Source of the DNA: Terriglobia bacterium
Lineage (GTDB): Bacteria > Acidobacteriota > Terriglobia > Terriglobales > Acidobacteriaceae
Direction of reading: 5' to 3'
DNA: 64,000 nucleotides
Assembly: GCA_020072645.1 (NCBI GenBank)
Contig: JAIQGK010000003.1
Coordinates: forward strand, 310,001-374,000
This document shows, one piece after another, positions 1 to 6,605 of this stretch (positions are counted from its first letter, which is position 1; each line of letters begins with the position of its first letter). A model generated the notes under the pieces. The model made no database searches. It had not been told where the DNA came from and saw only the letters and a program-made list of their open reading frames with translations. Made by a program: the position numbers and the translations under genes.

Positions 1-531
1 TATCTTTATTACTTCACTGGCGTCTGGGTTGATATCGACGACCGAAAGCGACCAAAGAAGATTCCCACATTGCCGGAGTGGGCGACGCCGGATGGCTGGC
101 GAAAAGGGCTACGGCCGCACAACGATTCGAATCCAAGTTCGGACCACCAGGACAAGGCCAGCATCGCTCCTGCCCAGGATAATCGTCGGAACGGAGCAGC
201 AACCACGACTAAAAGCTCCCTGGTCCGACAGATTGAGGCGCTGGCCGAACCGCTAGGAAAGGCCCTATATCGCGGCTTGCTAAAGTCAGTGGCGCGAGCC
301 TGGGATCCAAACCAGATTCAGGATAAGGCTCTCCAACTGCGGGTATTAGAGCACATGCAGGCGGCCGAACGCGGCTTGCAGCGCCTGAAATTAGCCTTGG
401 AGAGAGTCGGGACCGAGCCTCTAACGAGAATTCTCAATTCGCTTCGAGTTGTTTCTCTCGAAAAAGTGGACAGCCTCGAAACATTGAAGCAGATTGTGCT
501 GGCGCTCGAAGCGCTTCCACCTCGAAGCTGA
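1..531 (+). CDS. Hypothetical protein, 3' end only
   Basis: The frame is open from base 1 and ends at a stop at 531, so the 5' end lies outside the window. The visible part has an aromatic N-terminal stretch (YLYYFTGVWVDID), a polar linker rich in Asp, Gln and Asn, and a C-terminal half of about 90 residues that looks entirely helical and rich in Leu, Glu and Arg. I do not recognise the family. It is followed by the start of the disrupted HipA_2-type gene on the same strand, about 100 bases downstream. Function unknown; coding status is supported by the long uninterrupted frame. Confidence 0.6.
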   Translation, partial: YLYYFTGVWVDIDDRKRPKKIPTLPEWATPDGWRKGLRPHNDSNPSSDHQDKASIAPAQDNRRNGAATTTKSSLVRQIEALAEPLGKALYRGLLKSVARAWDPNQIQDKALQLRVLEHMQAAERGLQRLKLALERVGTEPLTRILNSLRVVSLEKVDSLETLKQIVLALEALPPRS

Positions 532-634
532 TCCCAGCTACGAACCTACCGACATTCCGAATCCTCATTCTTCCTGGTAATTCAATCTAGCCCGCCAACA
601 CCCGTTCTTTCTCGCAACAATTCAGGAGGTGCTT

Positions 635-745
635 GTGAATGCCTGCATCTCTGCGATCCAGCACGTACGTCGATTGCGTGGCGGATCGCAATCCCAACTC
701 CTTCGGGCCTCAGACGGTCTGTACTACGTCACGAAGTTCCAGAAC
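635..745 (+). pseudogene. 5' fragment of HipA_2-type kinase gene, interrupted by RIT element
   Basis: A GTG start at 635 lies five bases after an AGGAGG ribosome site at 624-629; a GTG at 629 in the same frame overlaps that site and is less likely. The 37 codons give the N-terminal part of a HipA-like kinase: HVRRLRGGSQSQ (glycine-rich ATP-binding turn), then SDGLYYVTKFQN with the expected ATP-contacting Lys. The frame then runs into the mobile element. Joining codon AAC (743-745) to AAT at 4267 continues as NPQHVRVLANEMLATRLG in the frame of the 3' fragment. As it stands, the product would be a useless short peptide read into element sequence. Confidence 0.85.
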
Positions 746-770
746 GAATGTGCAGCTACACATTCGTTCT
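741..770. repeat. Perfect 12-bp palindrome at left RIT boundary
   Basis: AGAACGAATGTG at 741-752 and CACATTCGTTCT at 759-770 are exact reverse complements separated by six bases (CAGCTA). The palindrome overlaps both the 6-bp insertion-site repeat and the first bases of the left terminal inverted repeat. It is a plausible recombinase-binding core. No equivalent perfect palindrome is seen at the right edge, so the two ends are asymmetric. Confidence 0.8.
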
Positions 771-801
771 TTTATGTGGCGAGCTCAGTAATGTGCAGTT
801 G
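766..801 (+). repeat. RIT left terminal inverted repeat
   Basis: These 36 bases match the reverse complement of 4231-4266 at 33 positions; the conserved inner core is CTCAGTAATGTGCAGTTG (784-801). A second, inverted partial copy of this core (CAACTTCACATTACTGAG) lies just inside at 843-860, so this end carries two recombinase-like sites facing each other. Confidence 0.85.
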
Positions 802-869
802 GCCTTCTGAGACGCCCATGTATATTGGATTTCCCAGCGGTTCAACTTCACATTACTGAGCCGGTTAGG

Positions 870-1883
870 TTAGAGATTCTCAAGCCATTCCAGAACGGAT
901 TGGTTTTTACGCCAGGAAGAGCGGGAACGGCGACCGATTGGCTTGACCTTGCTGATCGCACGGCGCTTCAGTTCCAGACAGATCGTGGCATAACGATTCG
1001 TCGTGTTTGGACTGGAATGTCCCAACCATTGACTGATCGTAATTAAATCGACGCCTGAGAGCAGAAGTGCAACGGCTGCACTGTGGCGCATGCTGTGCGG
1101 ATGAAGTCGCTTTTGTTTAAGGGTGCTCACATGGCTACGAGCACGCTTCAAATGTTTCGTTAGGATGTATCTGACTCCGAACCGAGTGAGCGGCTGTCCT
1201 CGGTGATTGAGAAAGACCCGAGCATCCGAGCCGAGATCCAGATGATATTCTTCACAATGATCACGGAGCACTTGCGCGGTTGGTCGCCACAGGGGACAGA
1301 AACGTTCCTTCCGGCCCTTGCCAAAGAGCCGGATTTGAAACGGTCGTATCAACTGCAGATCACGAGCCTTCAAATTAACGATCTCTTGCACTCGCGCTCC
1401 CGTGTTGAACATGGTTGCCAGCAGGGTGTAGTCGCGGCGATCATCCCGAGTGGTTCGGCTGATACGAGCGAGAACGGCCTCGATTTCTTCCCGTTCCAGG
1501 TATTCGATCACCCGCTGGCGAGCGCGTTTAAAGGGAATGCCACGAATGCGCTGAATTCGTTCCAGTTGTTCAGGATGATAAGTTCCCACGTAGCGGCAAA
1601 ATGCATGGATAGCAGCCAAGCGGACATTGCGGGTCGTCGCACTATTGTTGCGAACCTGCTCCAAATGCAGAAGGAAAGCGAGCACATGATCTGGCCCGAT
1701 GTCCTCAAGGTCCAAATCGTGAACTCGACACTTTTGTTGGGTGGCCACAAAGCGCAGGAAAAGCACTAAGCTGTCCCGATAGCTGTGGATGGTGTGAGGA
1801 CTCATGCCACGAACCCGCGGCAGATGGTCTGTGAAATACTCGCGAAGACGGAAGGCAAGTTTGTTTGGGGATACAGGTTTCAA
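870..1883 (-). CDS. ritC: Tyrosine recombinase, third gene of RIT trio
   Basis: A 337-residue integrase with an N-terminal SAM-like core-binding domain (about residues 10-110) and a C-terminal catalytic domain. Visible catalytic residues are the first Arg in NTGARVQEIVNL, the MRHSAA box carrying the second Arg and its His, and LGHSSPNTTNRYA with the His and nucleophilic Tyr. All key positions are present, so it should be active. The start is a TTG that shares TTGA with the stop of the preceding recombinase, which implies translational coupling. It is the last gene of the trio in transcription order. The name follows the RIT order; the individual role of each recombinase within RIT elements is not established by this sequence. 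Confidence 0.88.
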   Translation of the reverse strand: MKPVSPNKLAFRLREYFTDHLPRVRGMSPHTIHSYRDSLVLFLRFVATQQKCRVHDLDLEDIGPDHVLAFLLHLEQVRNNSATTRNVRLAAIHAFCRYVGTYHPEQLERIQRIRGIPFKRARQRVIEYLEREEIEAVLARISRTTRDDRRDYTLLATMFNTGARVQEIVNLKARDLQLIRPFQIRLFGKGRKERFCPLWRPTAQVLRDHCEEYHLDLGSDARVFLNHRGQPLTRFGVRYILTKHLKRARSHVSTLKQKRLHPHSMRHSAAVALLLSGVDLITISQWLGHSSPNTTNRYATICLELKRRAISKVKPIGRRSRSSWRKNQSVLEWLENL

Positions 1884-2884
1884 TCTCTATCCCCTTTCTT
1901 TCCGGCTAACGGAACGATCAATCCACCAAAAGAGTCACCGAAGCGCTTACTTGCGAGAGCCCGGAGCGGTTCGACAAAGTGGAGATAACGATAGGTGGAG
2001 CTGATCGAGACATGGCCGAGGTAGGCCGACAAAAAGGGCAACTTCGCCCACACATCCGCCCCACAGCGATACCAGCGAATGATCGTATTTATCGCGCTGC
2101 TGTGCCGAAAATCATGAATGCGTGGTCGGCGGCCTGACTGAGTACGAATGTTGCAGGCGTCCAGGACGGGCCACAAACAGCACTGGAATCCCCATGCTGT
2201 ATAAGCTTTTTCTCGATATCGACAATGCCCAATGAATGGTGTGGAAGGAAGAACAGGAAGGTTATGTCGGCGCCGGGTTCGCAGATAGTGCTCCAGTTCG
2301 CGAATTACATCTGCCGGCAATGGCAGGATGCGTGACTTGTGGAACTTGGAATCGCGTATCAGGAGCGTGCCCTCCCGAACATCGAAATCGCTCACGACAA
2401 GCCGCAATAACTCTCCAATCCGCAAACCCGTGGTATAGAGCAGCACGATCGAAAGGCGGACCACCTCAGGACGGAGAGGTGAATACGGTCGTCGCTGAAG
2501 ACCGGATGCGGCCTTCATCAGTTGCGCCACTTCGGCTTCTGAAAAGATATAGGGCATCACTGTTTGGCTGAGCGGTGGGAAAAAGATCGCTTCGGGAACA
2601 AAGCAACCAGGAACCGTGCGACGCCGATACCAACAGAACTTGCGAATCACGTACATCCGATTCCGGCGCACACGCGATGTCAGCTCAGACTGGCTCCGGC
2701 ACCAGGCGTTAAAAGTTTCGGCAGTCAACTCCTGAGAAGCCCGAGGCAACTGACTCAAGAAGTGATCCAGAGACTTCACTGTTGTCATTGCATTCTTGTA
2801 TCGTTTGCCCAACGCGAGGTGGAGTTGGAGAAATCGAGTCATGCTTGGGCCTAGCTTCGACTGGAAGGCGAATGTTGGTTTCAA
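1880..2884 (-). CDS. ritB: Tyrosine recombinase, second gene of RIT trio
   Basis: A 334-residue tyrosine recombinase. The catalytic pattern is intact: TTGLRIGELLRL (Arg I), HDFRHSSA (HxxR), and LGHVSISSTYRYLH (His and Tyr nucleophile). Relative to the other two it has an insertion-rich segment before the HxxR box (YREKAYTAWGFQCC) and is rich in basic residues. The TTG start overlaps the upstream stop as TTGA; an in-frame ATG at residue 15 (MTRFLQLHLALG) is an alternative start. It lies in the middle of a three-gene coupled operon and is expected to act with its partners on the inverted-repeat ends. Confidence 0.88.
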   Translation of the reverse strand: MKPTFAFQSKLGPSMTRFLQLHLALGKRYKNAMTTVKSLDHFLSQLPRASQELTAETFNAWCRSQSELTSRVRRNRMYVIRKFCWYRRRTVPGCFVPEAIFFPPLSQTVMPYIFSEAEVAQLMKAASGLQRRPYSPLRPEVVRLSIVLLYTTGLRIGELLRLVVSDFDVREGTLLIRDSKFHKSRILPLPADVIRELEHYLRTRRRHNLPVLPSTPFIGHCRYREKAYTAWGFQCCLWPVLDACNIRTQSGRRPRIHDFRHSSAINTIIRWYRCGADVWAKLPFLSAYLGHVSISSTYRYLHFVEPLRALASKRFGDSFGGLIVPLAGKKGDRD

Positions 2885-4131
2885 GCGCGCACCGCCTTCT
2901 GTTTCTTGGCTTGGGTTGGCACAGGGAGAGCAACATCTCGTAAATCCTCGATGGCTAGCCGCAGGTAAGTTGAAGTGCTCTCCACCGTGCGATGCCCGAG
3001 CAGGTCACCGATAATTTTTACTGGTGTACCCTTGCGCAGCAAAAGCACCGCATAGGAGTGCCGAATGCGATGACACGCTCCCTTCCCACGAATCTGCACT
3101 TTGCTCCTGCTTGCCCAGAACCGAAACCTTGTGGAGATAGCAGCGGTCTTCAGTGGACCAAGCGGAGCTTTCCGGCGAAGGAAAAGCTGCCGGAAGGGCG
3201 GTGGCGGCGCCATCCGCTTGAGGTATGTGTGCAGGGCTGTTCCCACTTCGTCCGTCAGAGGGAGTTCCAGAATCGTACCGGTCTTTCTCTGAGAAATCGA
3301 GATCCTACCTGCTCGCCAATGAATGTTATCCAACGTCAACGCGGTCACGTCACTGGCGCGCAATCCATAGATCGCCATCAAGAAAAACATCGTAAAGTCA
3401 CGCAAGCCCACTGAGCTGGAGCGATCAATGGAGTCGAGAAATGCCTGAACTGTCTCCCAAGGCAGGGCCCTCGGGAGCTGCTCTTCCTGGTAGACACGAG
3501 GGGTATCAATCTGGCGATCAAGCCCTTGGGGTACTTCGCCTTGCACTGCCAGAAACCGCAAGAAAGAGCGGACCCGGCCCACGATGCTGTGCAAACTTGC
3601 CCGAGTAAACCGATGACTGATTACTTTCACAAACCCTTCAAGATCATGGGCAGATAGAGTCCTGAGCCGCCTAGCGTCACCCTCGATCTTGAGGTATGCA
3701 AGCAGTTCGGATGCCGTATACGAGTTCTGCTGGATCGTGGACGCGGCAGCTCCACGAACGGTCTCCAAATAATCTGCGTACGAAGATAGGTATCTTGCTG
3801 TTGTACTGATCGTGCGAGTTTCCGGTTTCAAGAGGTTTGTTGAACGCAGATATTTTTCCAGAGCATCGGTGGTGTCCGTAAGATAGGGGAACTGTCGCCG
3901 TATGCTCTTTCGGCAAGCCACCCAGTCACCTTGCTCAACCTTGCTTAGGTGGTCGATGCCGCGCCGGACAAGGGTTAAGTCCATGTAAGCCAGCAGCCAA
4001 ATCCGCTGCCTGATGTAGGGATGGGTGTAGTGGTGCTGCAGAAGCCAGGTGGTGAAGTCATCGACAATCGGACCAAAAACCGTCAATGACGTATACCGCC
4101 GAGAGCAGGCGGGGTAGAGCGTCTTTAGCAT
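2881..4131 (-). CDS. ritA: Tyrosine recombinase, first gene of RIT trio
   Basis: A 416-residue tyrosine recombinase, the longest of the three, with an extra N-terminal helical region of about 100 residues before the usual core-binding domain. Catalytic motifs are complete: IYGLRASDVTAL (Arg I), HRIRHSYAVLLL (HxxR), and LGHRTVESTSTYLR (His, Tyr). The ATG at 4131 is preceded by AAAGGAGA, the only good ribosome-binding site in the trio, so it probably drives translation of all three overlapping frames. A basic tail (QAKKQKAVRA) ends the protein. Confidence 0.9.
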   Translation of the reverse strand: MLKTLYPACSRRYTSLTVFGPIVDDFTTWLLQHHYTHPYIRQRIWLLAYMDLTLVRRGIDHLSKVEQGDWVACRKSIRRQFPYLTDTTDALEKYLRSTNLLKPETRTISTTARYLSSYADYLETVRGAAASTIQQNSYTASELLAYLKIEGDARRLRTLSAHDLEGFVKVISHRFTRASLHSIVGRVRSFLRFLAVQGEVPQGLDRQIDTPRVYQEEQLPRALPWETVQAFLDSIDRSSSVGLRDFTMFFLMAIYGLRASDVTALTLDNIHWRAGRISISQRKTGTILELPLTDEVGTALHTYLKRMAPPPPFRQLFLRRKAPLGPLKTAAISTRFRFWASRSKVQIRGKGACHRIRHSYAVLLLRKGTPVKIIGDLLGHRTVESTSTYLRLAIEDLRDVALPVPTQAKKQKAVRA

Positions 4132-4230
4132 CAGAATCTCCTTTAGGCGCTAAATAGCGCCACTCTGATGCTATGGAGAAATGTGCAGTCAGAAATCCTG
4201 AACACTGGGATTCACGCGGGCCCGGCGAGT

Positions 4231-4266
4231 CAACTGCACATTACTGAGTTCGCAACATAACAGAAC
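4231..4266 (-). repeat. RIT right terminal inverted repeat
   Basis: This is the inverted partner of 766-801, with three mismatches. It ends in CAGAAC (4261-4266), which is also the insertion-site repeat and the codons Gln-Asn of the interrupted kinase gene. An opposed partial copy of the AATGTGCAGT core lies inside the element at about 4171-4181. Confidence 0.85.
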
Positions 4267-4968
4267 AATCCCCAGCATGTCCGGGTGCTCGCCAATGAAA
4301 TGTTGGCAACTCGGCTGGGAGCGATTCTTGGTCTTCCAGTCCCCAGCGTCGCATCGATAGAGGTTTGCGGTTGGCTCATAGAGCATACGGACGATCTTCG
4401 CATGGACGTAGCAGGCCTACGAACTGCGTTCAAAGCAGGTTTGCACCTGGGATCCGCATACGCTGCGGACCCGATTGAAGGCCAACTGTTCGACTACTTG
4501 CCTGAGGGCCTGTTACAGCAAGTCACGAATCTCAAAGATTTCGCGCGAGTGATCGTGCTCGATAAATGGACGTGCAATGCAGATGGGCGTCAGGCAGTAT
4601 TCGGCCGCCAGGCGAAACGTGGAGCGAGATACAAAGCGACGTTCATCGACCAAGGGTATTGCTTCAATGCGGGGGAGTGGAATTTTCCTGATTCTCCTCT
4701 GCGTGGTGTCTACGCCAGGAATTGTGTCTACAACCATGTGAAAGGCTGGGATGCGTTTGAGCCGGCTCTTACATGCGCTGAAGAAATGAACATCGATCAG
4801 ATTTGGCGCATTGCCGCAGAAATTCCGCAAGAGTGGTACGAGTTCGACACCACTGGCCTCAACCGCCTGGTCGAAGACCTCTACAGCCGCCGTTCCGCAA
4901 TTCGCGCCTTGATTACGGCATTTCGCCACTCCAGTCGCAATCCATTCGCTAACTGGACTTCCGCGTAA
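4261..4968 (+). pseudogene. 3' fragment of HipA_2-type kinase gene
   Basis: This open frame continues the kinase begun at 635: NPQHVRVLANEMLATRLG, then the central and C-terminal regions. It carries a catalytic-loop-like stretch LDKWTCNADGRQAVF (Asp and Asn as in HipA-type kinases), and IDQGYCFNAG in the place of the metal-binding Asp motif. HipA_2 proteins are HipA-like kinase domains without the usual HipB partner, common in Acidobacteria; their substrate is not known. The RIT insertion separates this part from its start, Gly-rich loop and ATP-binding Lys. A GTG at 4285 could start translation but would give a kinase lacking its N-lobe. Confidence 0.85.
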
Positions 4969-5016
4969 CAGTCTGAGGACACCCAGAGATACTAACCCGC
5001 AAACACGCATGACCGG

Positions 5017-5147
5017 GAGATGCACGAAGCGCCCACCGTGGACGGTAGCACTCTTGCCGGTCTCCCTTTCGGCCACTTACCTAGGAGCTGGCCTAAGGGA
5101 AATAGGGATGTGCGGCGAAGCGCCCGCCGGGACGGTCCGCACATCCC
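5017..5147 (+). promoter_or_regulatory. Tandem hairpins with a shared loop, candidate cis-regulatory RNA
   Basis: Two stem-loops stand in a row in the leader of the DUF6876 gene. The second has an 11-bp perfect stem (GGGATGTGCGG at 5105-5115 with CCGCACATCCC at 5137-5147). The first has a weaker stem (GAG-bulge-TGC at 5017-5023 with GCACTC at 5048-5053). Their loops are nearly the same: CGAAGCGCCC, then A or G, then CCG and GGACGGT. Different stems around a conserved loop suggest a structured RNA or a protein-binding RNA rather than a DNA operator. No T-run follows, so it is not a simple terminator. Function inferred only. Confidence 0.5.
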
Positions 5148-5198
5148 CACCCGGGTCCCATTCACAACTTTCCTGCCAAGAATTCGCAAGGACATCGT

Positions 5199-5561
5199 AT
5201 GTCAATCAACAATCTGAACGCGGAAGATCTCGGCCAGTTCATCGGCTCCGAGCAGTGGTACCGGCATAGCCTGGTTCGTTCAATCACGTATACGGATGGC
5301 GCGAAGTACGTTGCCGATCAGGGCGGCGCGTACTGGTTGCTGGATGAGATCGCATTAGCGCAAAAATTCAGCGCTGCCGTTAAGGCTGAACCCTTTCAAG
5401 TTTGGAAGCTGACTGTCAATGATCGCCGAGGGCTTTTAACTTGTGATGATGGTAACGGCAATGTCGTTTATACGAAGCCGATCCCGTTCACGGACTTTCC
5501 CCTCGCTGAAATCAAGTTCTATTTCACTGACAACGTGATTCTTCTCCCGAGCGAGTACTGA
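5199..5561 (+). CDS. DUF6876 family protein
   Basis: A 120-residue protein whose whole length fits the DUF6876 pattern: WYRHSLVRSITYTDGAKYVA, then AYWLLDEIA, a middle FQVWKLTVN segment, an acidic turn, and a C-terminal LPSEY. The function of the family is unknown; I know it from plasmid, phage and ICE gene sets, where it sits near DUF932 and PRTRC genes, as here. ATG start with AAGGA about seven bases upstream. It is the first gene after the tandem-hairpin leader and appears to head the long operon running to 20.3 kb. Confidence 0.75.
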   Translation: MSINNLNAEDLGQFIGSEQWYRHSLVRSITYTDGAKYVADQGGAYWLLDEIALAQKFSAAVKAEPFQVWKLTVNDRRGLLTCDDGNGNVVYTKPIPFTDFPLAEIKFYFTDNVILLPSEY

Positions 5562-5637
5562 TCCTGCCAGCAACCGACAACACTGCACCCACTGCGGAAT
5601 GAAATTGTCTCTTCCGCCCAAGTTTCAGGAAAAAGCC

Positions 5638-5838
5638 ATGAGCCAGAAAATCCGCATTACGACACGGGCCAATCAATTTGAGCGTCGGAAACAGGAACAT
5701 TTGCAGGCCGGGTACCTCATTGAAGATGAGCAGCCATTCCCCATGAATGGGTTCTGCTCATTTACCGCAGTACGAATTGTGACGGACGAGGAGCTCGAGC
5801 GAATGGGTTTGTCGCAATCAAACCTCTCTACAGGCTAA
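5638..5838 (+). CDS. Small hypothetical protein
   Basis: A 66-residue product starting at ATG 5638 behind CAGGAAAAAGCC; the frame extends upstream to 5599, but that start has no ribosome site. The protein is charged, with a basic N-terminus (KIRITTRANQFERRKQEH) and an acidic C-terminal segment (VTDEELERMG). No family recognised. It lies between the DUF6876 and SWIM genes on the same strand and is probably part of the same transcript. Confidence 0.55.
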   Translation: MSQKIRITTRANQFERRKQEHLQAGYLIEDEQPFPMNGFCSFTAVRIVTDEELERMGLSQSNLSTG

Positions 5839-5896
5839 CCGACCGGCTACCACCCCAGAATGCCGCTCGACGAGATTAACAAGCGAGGCGTGATCC

Positions 5897-6376
5897 GTGA
5901 AAGGCTGGACTCGCAAATGGAGTGTGCCCGCTTCGGCCGGAGGCACCTGGACCGTTAGCTTCAAGCACGATGGGACGTACGGTTGTTCCTGCCCCGCATG
6001 GAAATTTGCCAAGGCGCCCAAACCCGACTGTCACCACATTGACTTCATCAGGGCAAACCCTTCATACGGCGACCATCCGTTCAAACGGATTGTTCTCGCA
6101 AATGTTCGCGAAGTTACTCAGGGCGAAAATGATGTACTTCTCACGCCGTTGATTCCACTTGGCGACCTCCACTTTGGTTTGACCGTCGCCTGTGACCTTG
6201 CCCGGCTGGGTGCAAGTCCGGAAGACGTTGCCAGGTATTTGCACGGCAATCGTATTCGAGTTGCACAAGACTACATCTGTCAGCACGGCAGAAAGATTTA
6301 TGGCTTGTGGAGCGAGCAGCGTCGTCGCCACGAAGGCTACACGATTGTGCCGTGGAGAGCCGCATCTGCCGGCTGA
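5897..6376 (+). CDS. SWIM zinc-finger domain protein
   Basis: A 159-residue protein. Its first half carries the SWIM signature CxC...CxH (YGCSCPAWKFAKAPKPDCHH, residues about 31-50), preceded by the typical strands WTRKWSVPASAGGTWTVS. SWIM domains bind zinc and contact DNA or proteins, often beside SNF2 helicases; an SNF2-type helicase lies 5 kb downstream in this operon. The second half contains a helical segment (LGASPEDVARYLHGNR) that resembles a helix-turn-helix. GTG start. The cognate partner is inferred from context only. Confidence 0.65.
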   Translation: MKGWTRKWSVPASAGGTWTVSFKHDGTYGCSCPAWKFAKAPKPDCHHIDFIRANPSYGDHPFKRIVLANVREVTQGENDVLLTPLIPLGDLHFGLTVACDLARLGASPEDVARYLHGNRIRVAQDYICQHGRKIYGLWSEQRRRHEGYTIVPWRAASAG

Positions 6377-6416
6377 CAATGCACTCCAATTTCCGAAGAC
6401 AAGAACCGGAGGCCCT

Positions 6417-6605
6417 ATGCGCGAACAGAACCGCCAAAGCGACCCTCTGCCTTCCAGTATTCCGGTCATCCCGTTGCCGGTTGCGCTGTATGTTTCCGAC
6501 GGTCTGATCTTCGAACTTTATGACGGCGGGCAGCCACACCGGAAGTTTGTCATTCGCTGGGAACGACTGAGACCCACAATTCCCGTCCCGGAGGAAAACA
6601 CGTGA
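6417..6605 (+). CDS. Small hypothetical protein coupled to GHKL ATPase
   Basis: A 62-residue product with ATG at 6417 and a good GGAGG site (ACCGGAGGCCCT). The frame is open far upstream to 6192, but that part overlaps the SWIM gene in another frame and is likely spurious. The sequence has strand-like segments (VALYVSDGLIFELYD) and a Pro-rich end. Its stop overlaps the GTG start of the ATPase gene (GTGA at 6602-6605), so the two are translationally coupled. Family not recognised. Confidence 0.55.
   Translation: MREQNRQSDPLPSSIPVIPLPVALYVSDGLIFELYDGGQPHRKFVIRWERLRPTIPVPEENT

Larger units (their letters stand above)
746..4260 (-). mobile_element. RIT (Recombinases In Trio) element
   Basis: Three tyrosine recombinase genes on the - strand overlap by four bases each. 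They are bounded by 36-bp imperfect inverted repeats (766-801 and 4231-4266, 33 of 36 matches). The sequence CAGAAC occurs directly before the left edge (740-745) and again at 4261-4266. Collapsing to one copy rebuilds the interrupted kinase frame, so this 6-bp repeat marks the insertion site. Trios of tandem overlapping tyrosine recombinases with terminal inverted repeats are the hallmark of RIT elements, first noticed in Proteobacteria and other phyla. No cargo gene is present. The exact crossover point cannot be fixed from sequence alone. Confidence 0.88.

Noticed and set aside
629-634. GTG at 629 as kinase start
   Set aside because: It overlaps the AGGAGG sequence; GTG 635 is correctly spaced from it.
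741-770. Palindrome as intrinsic terminator
   Set aside because: It has T's after it (TCTTTTAT), but lies exactly on the mobile-element boundary and includes the insertion repeat, so a recombination site is the better reading.
5009-5269. Frames through the tandem-hairpin leader
   Set aside because: They run across both hairpins and into the DUF6876 gene in another frame, with no ribosome site; better explained as RNA structure.
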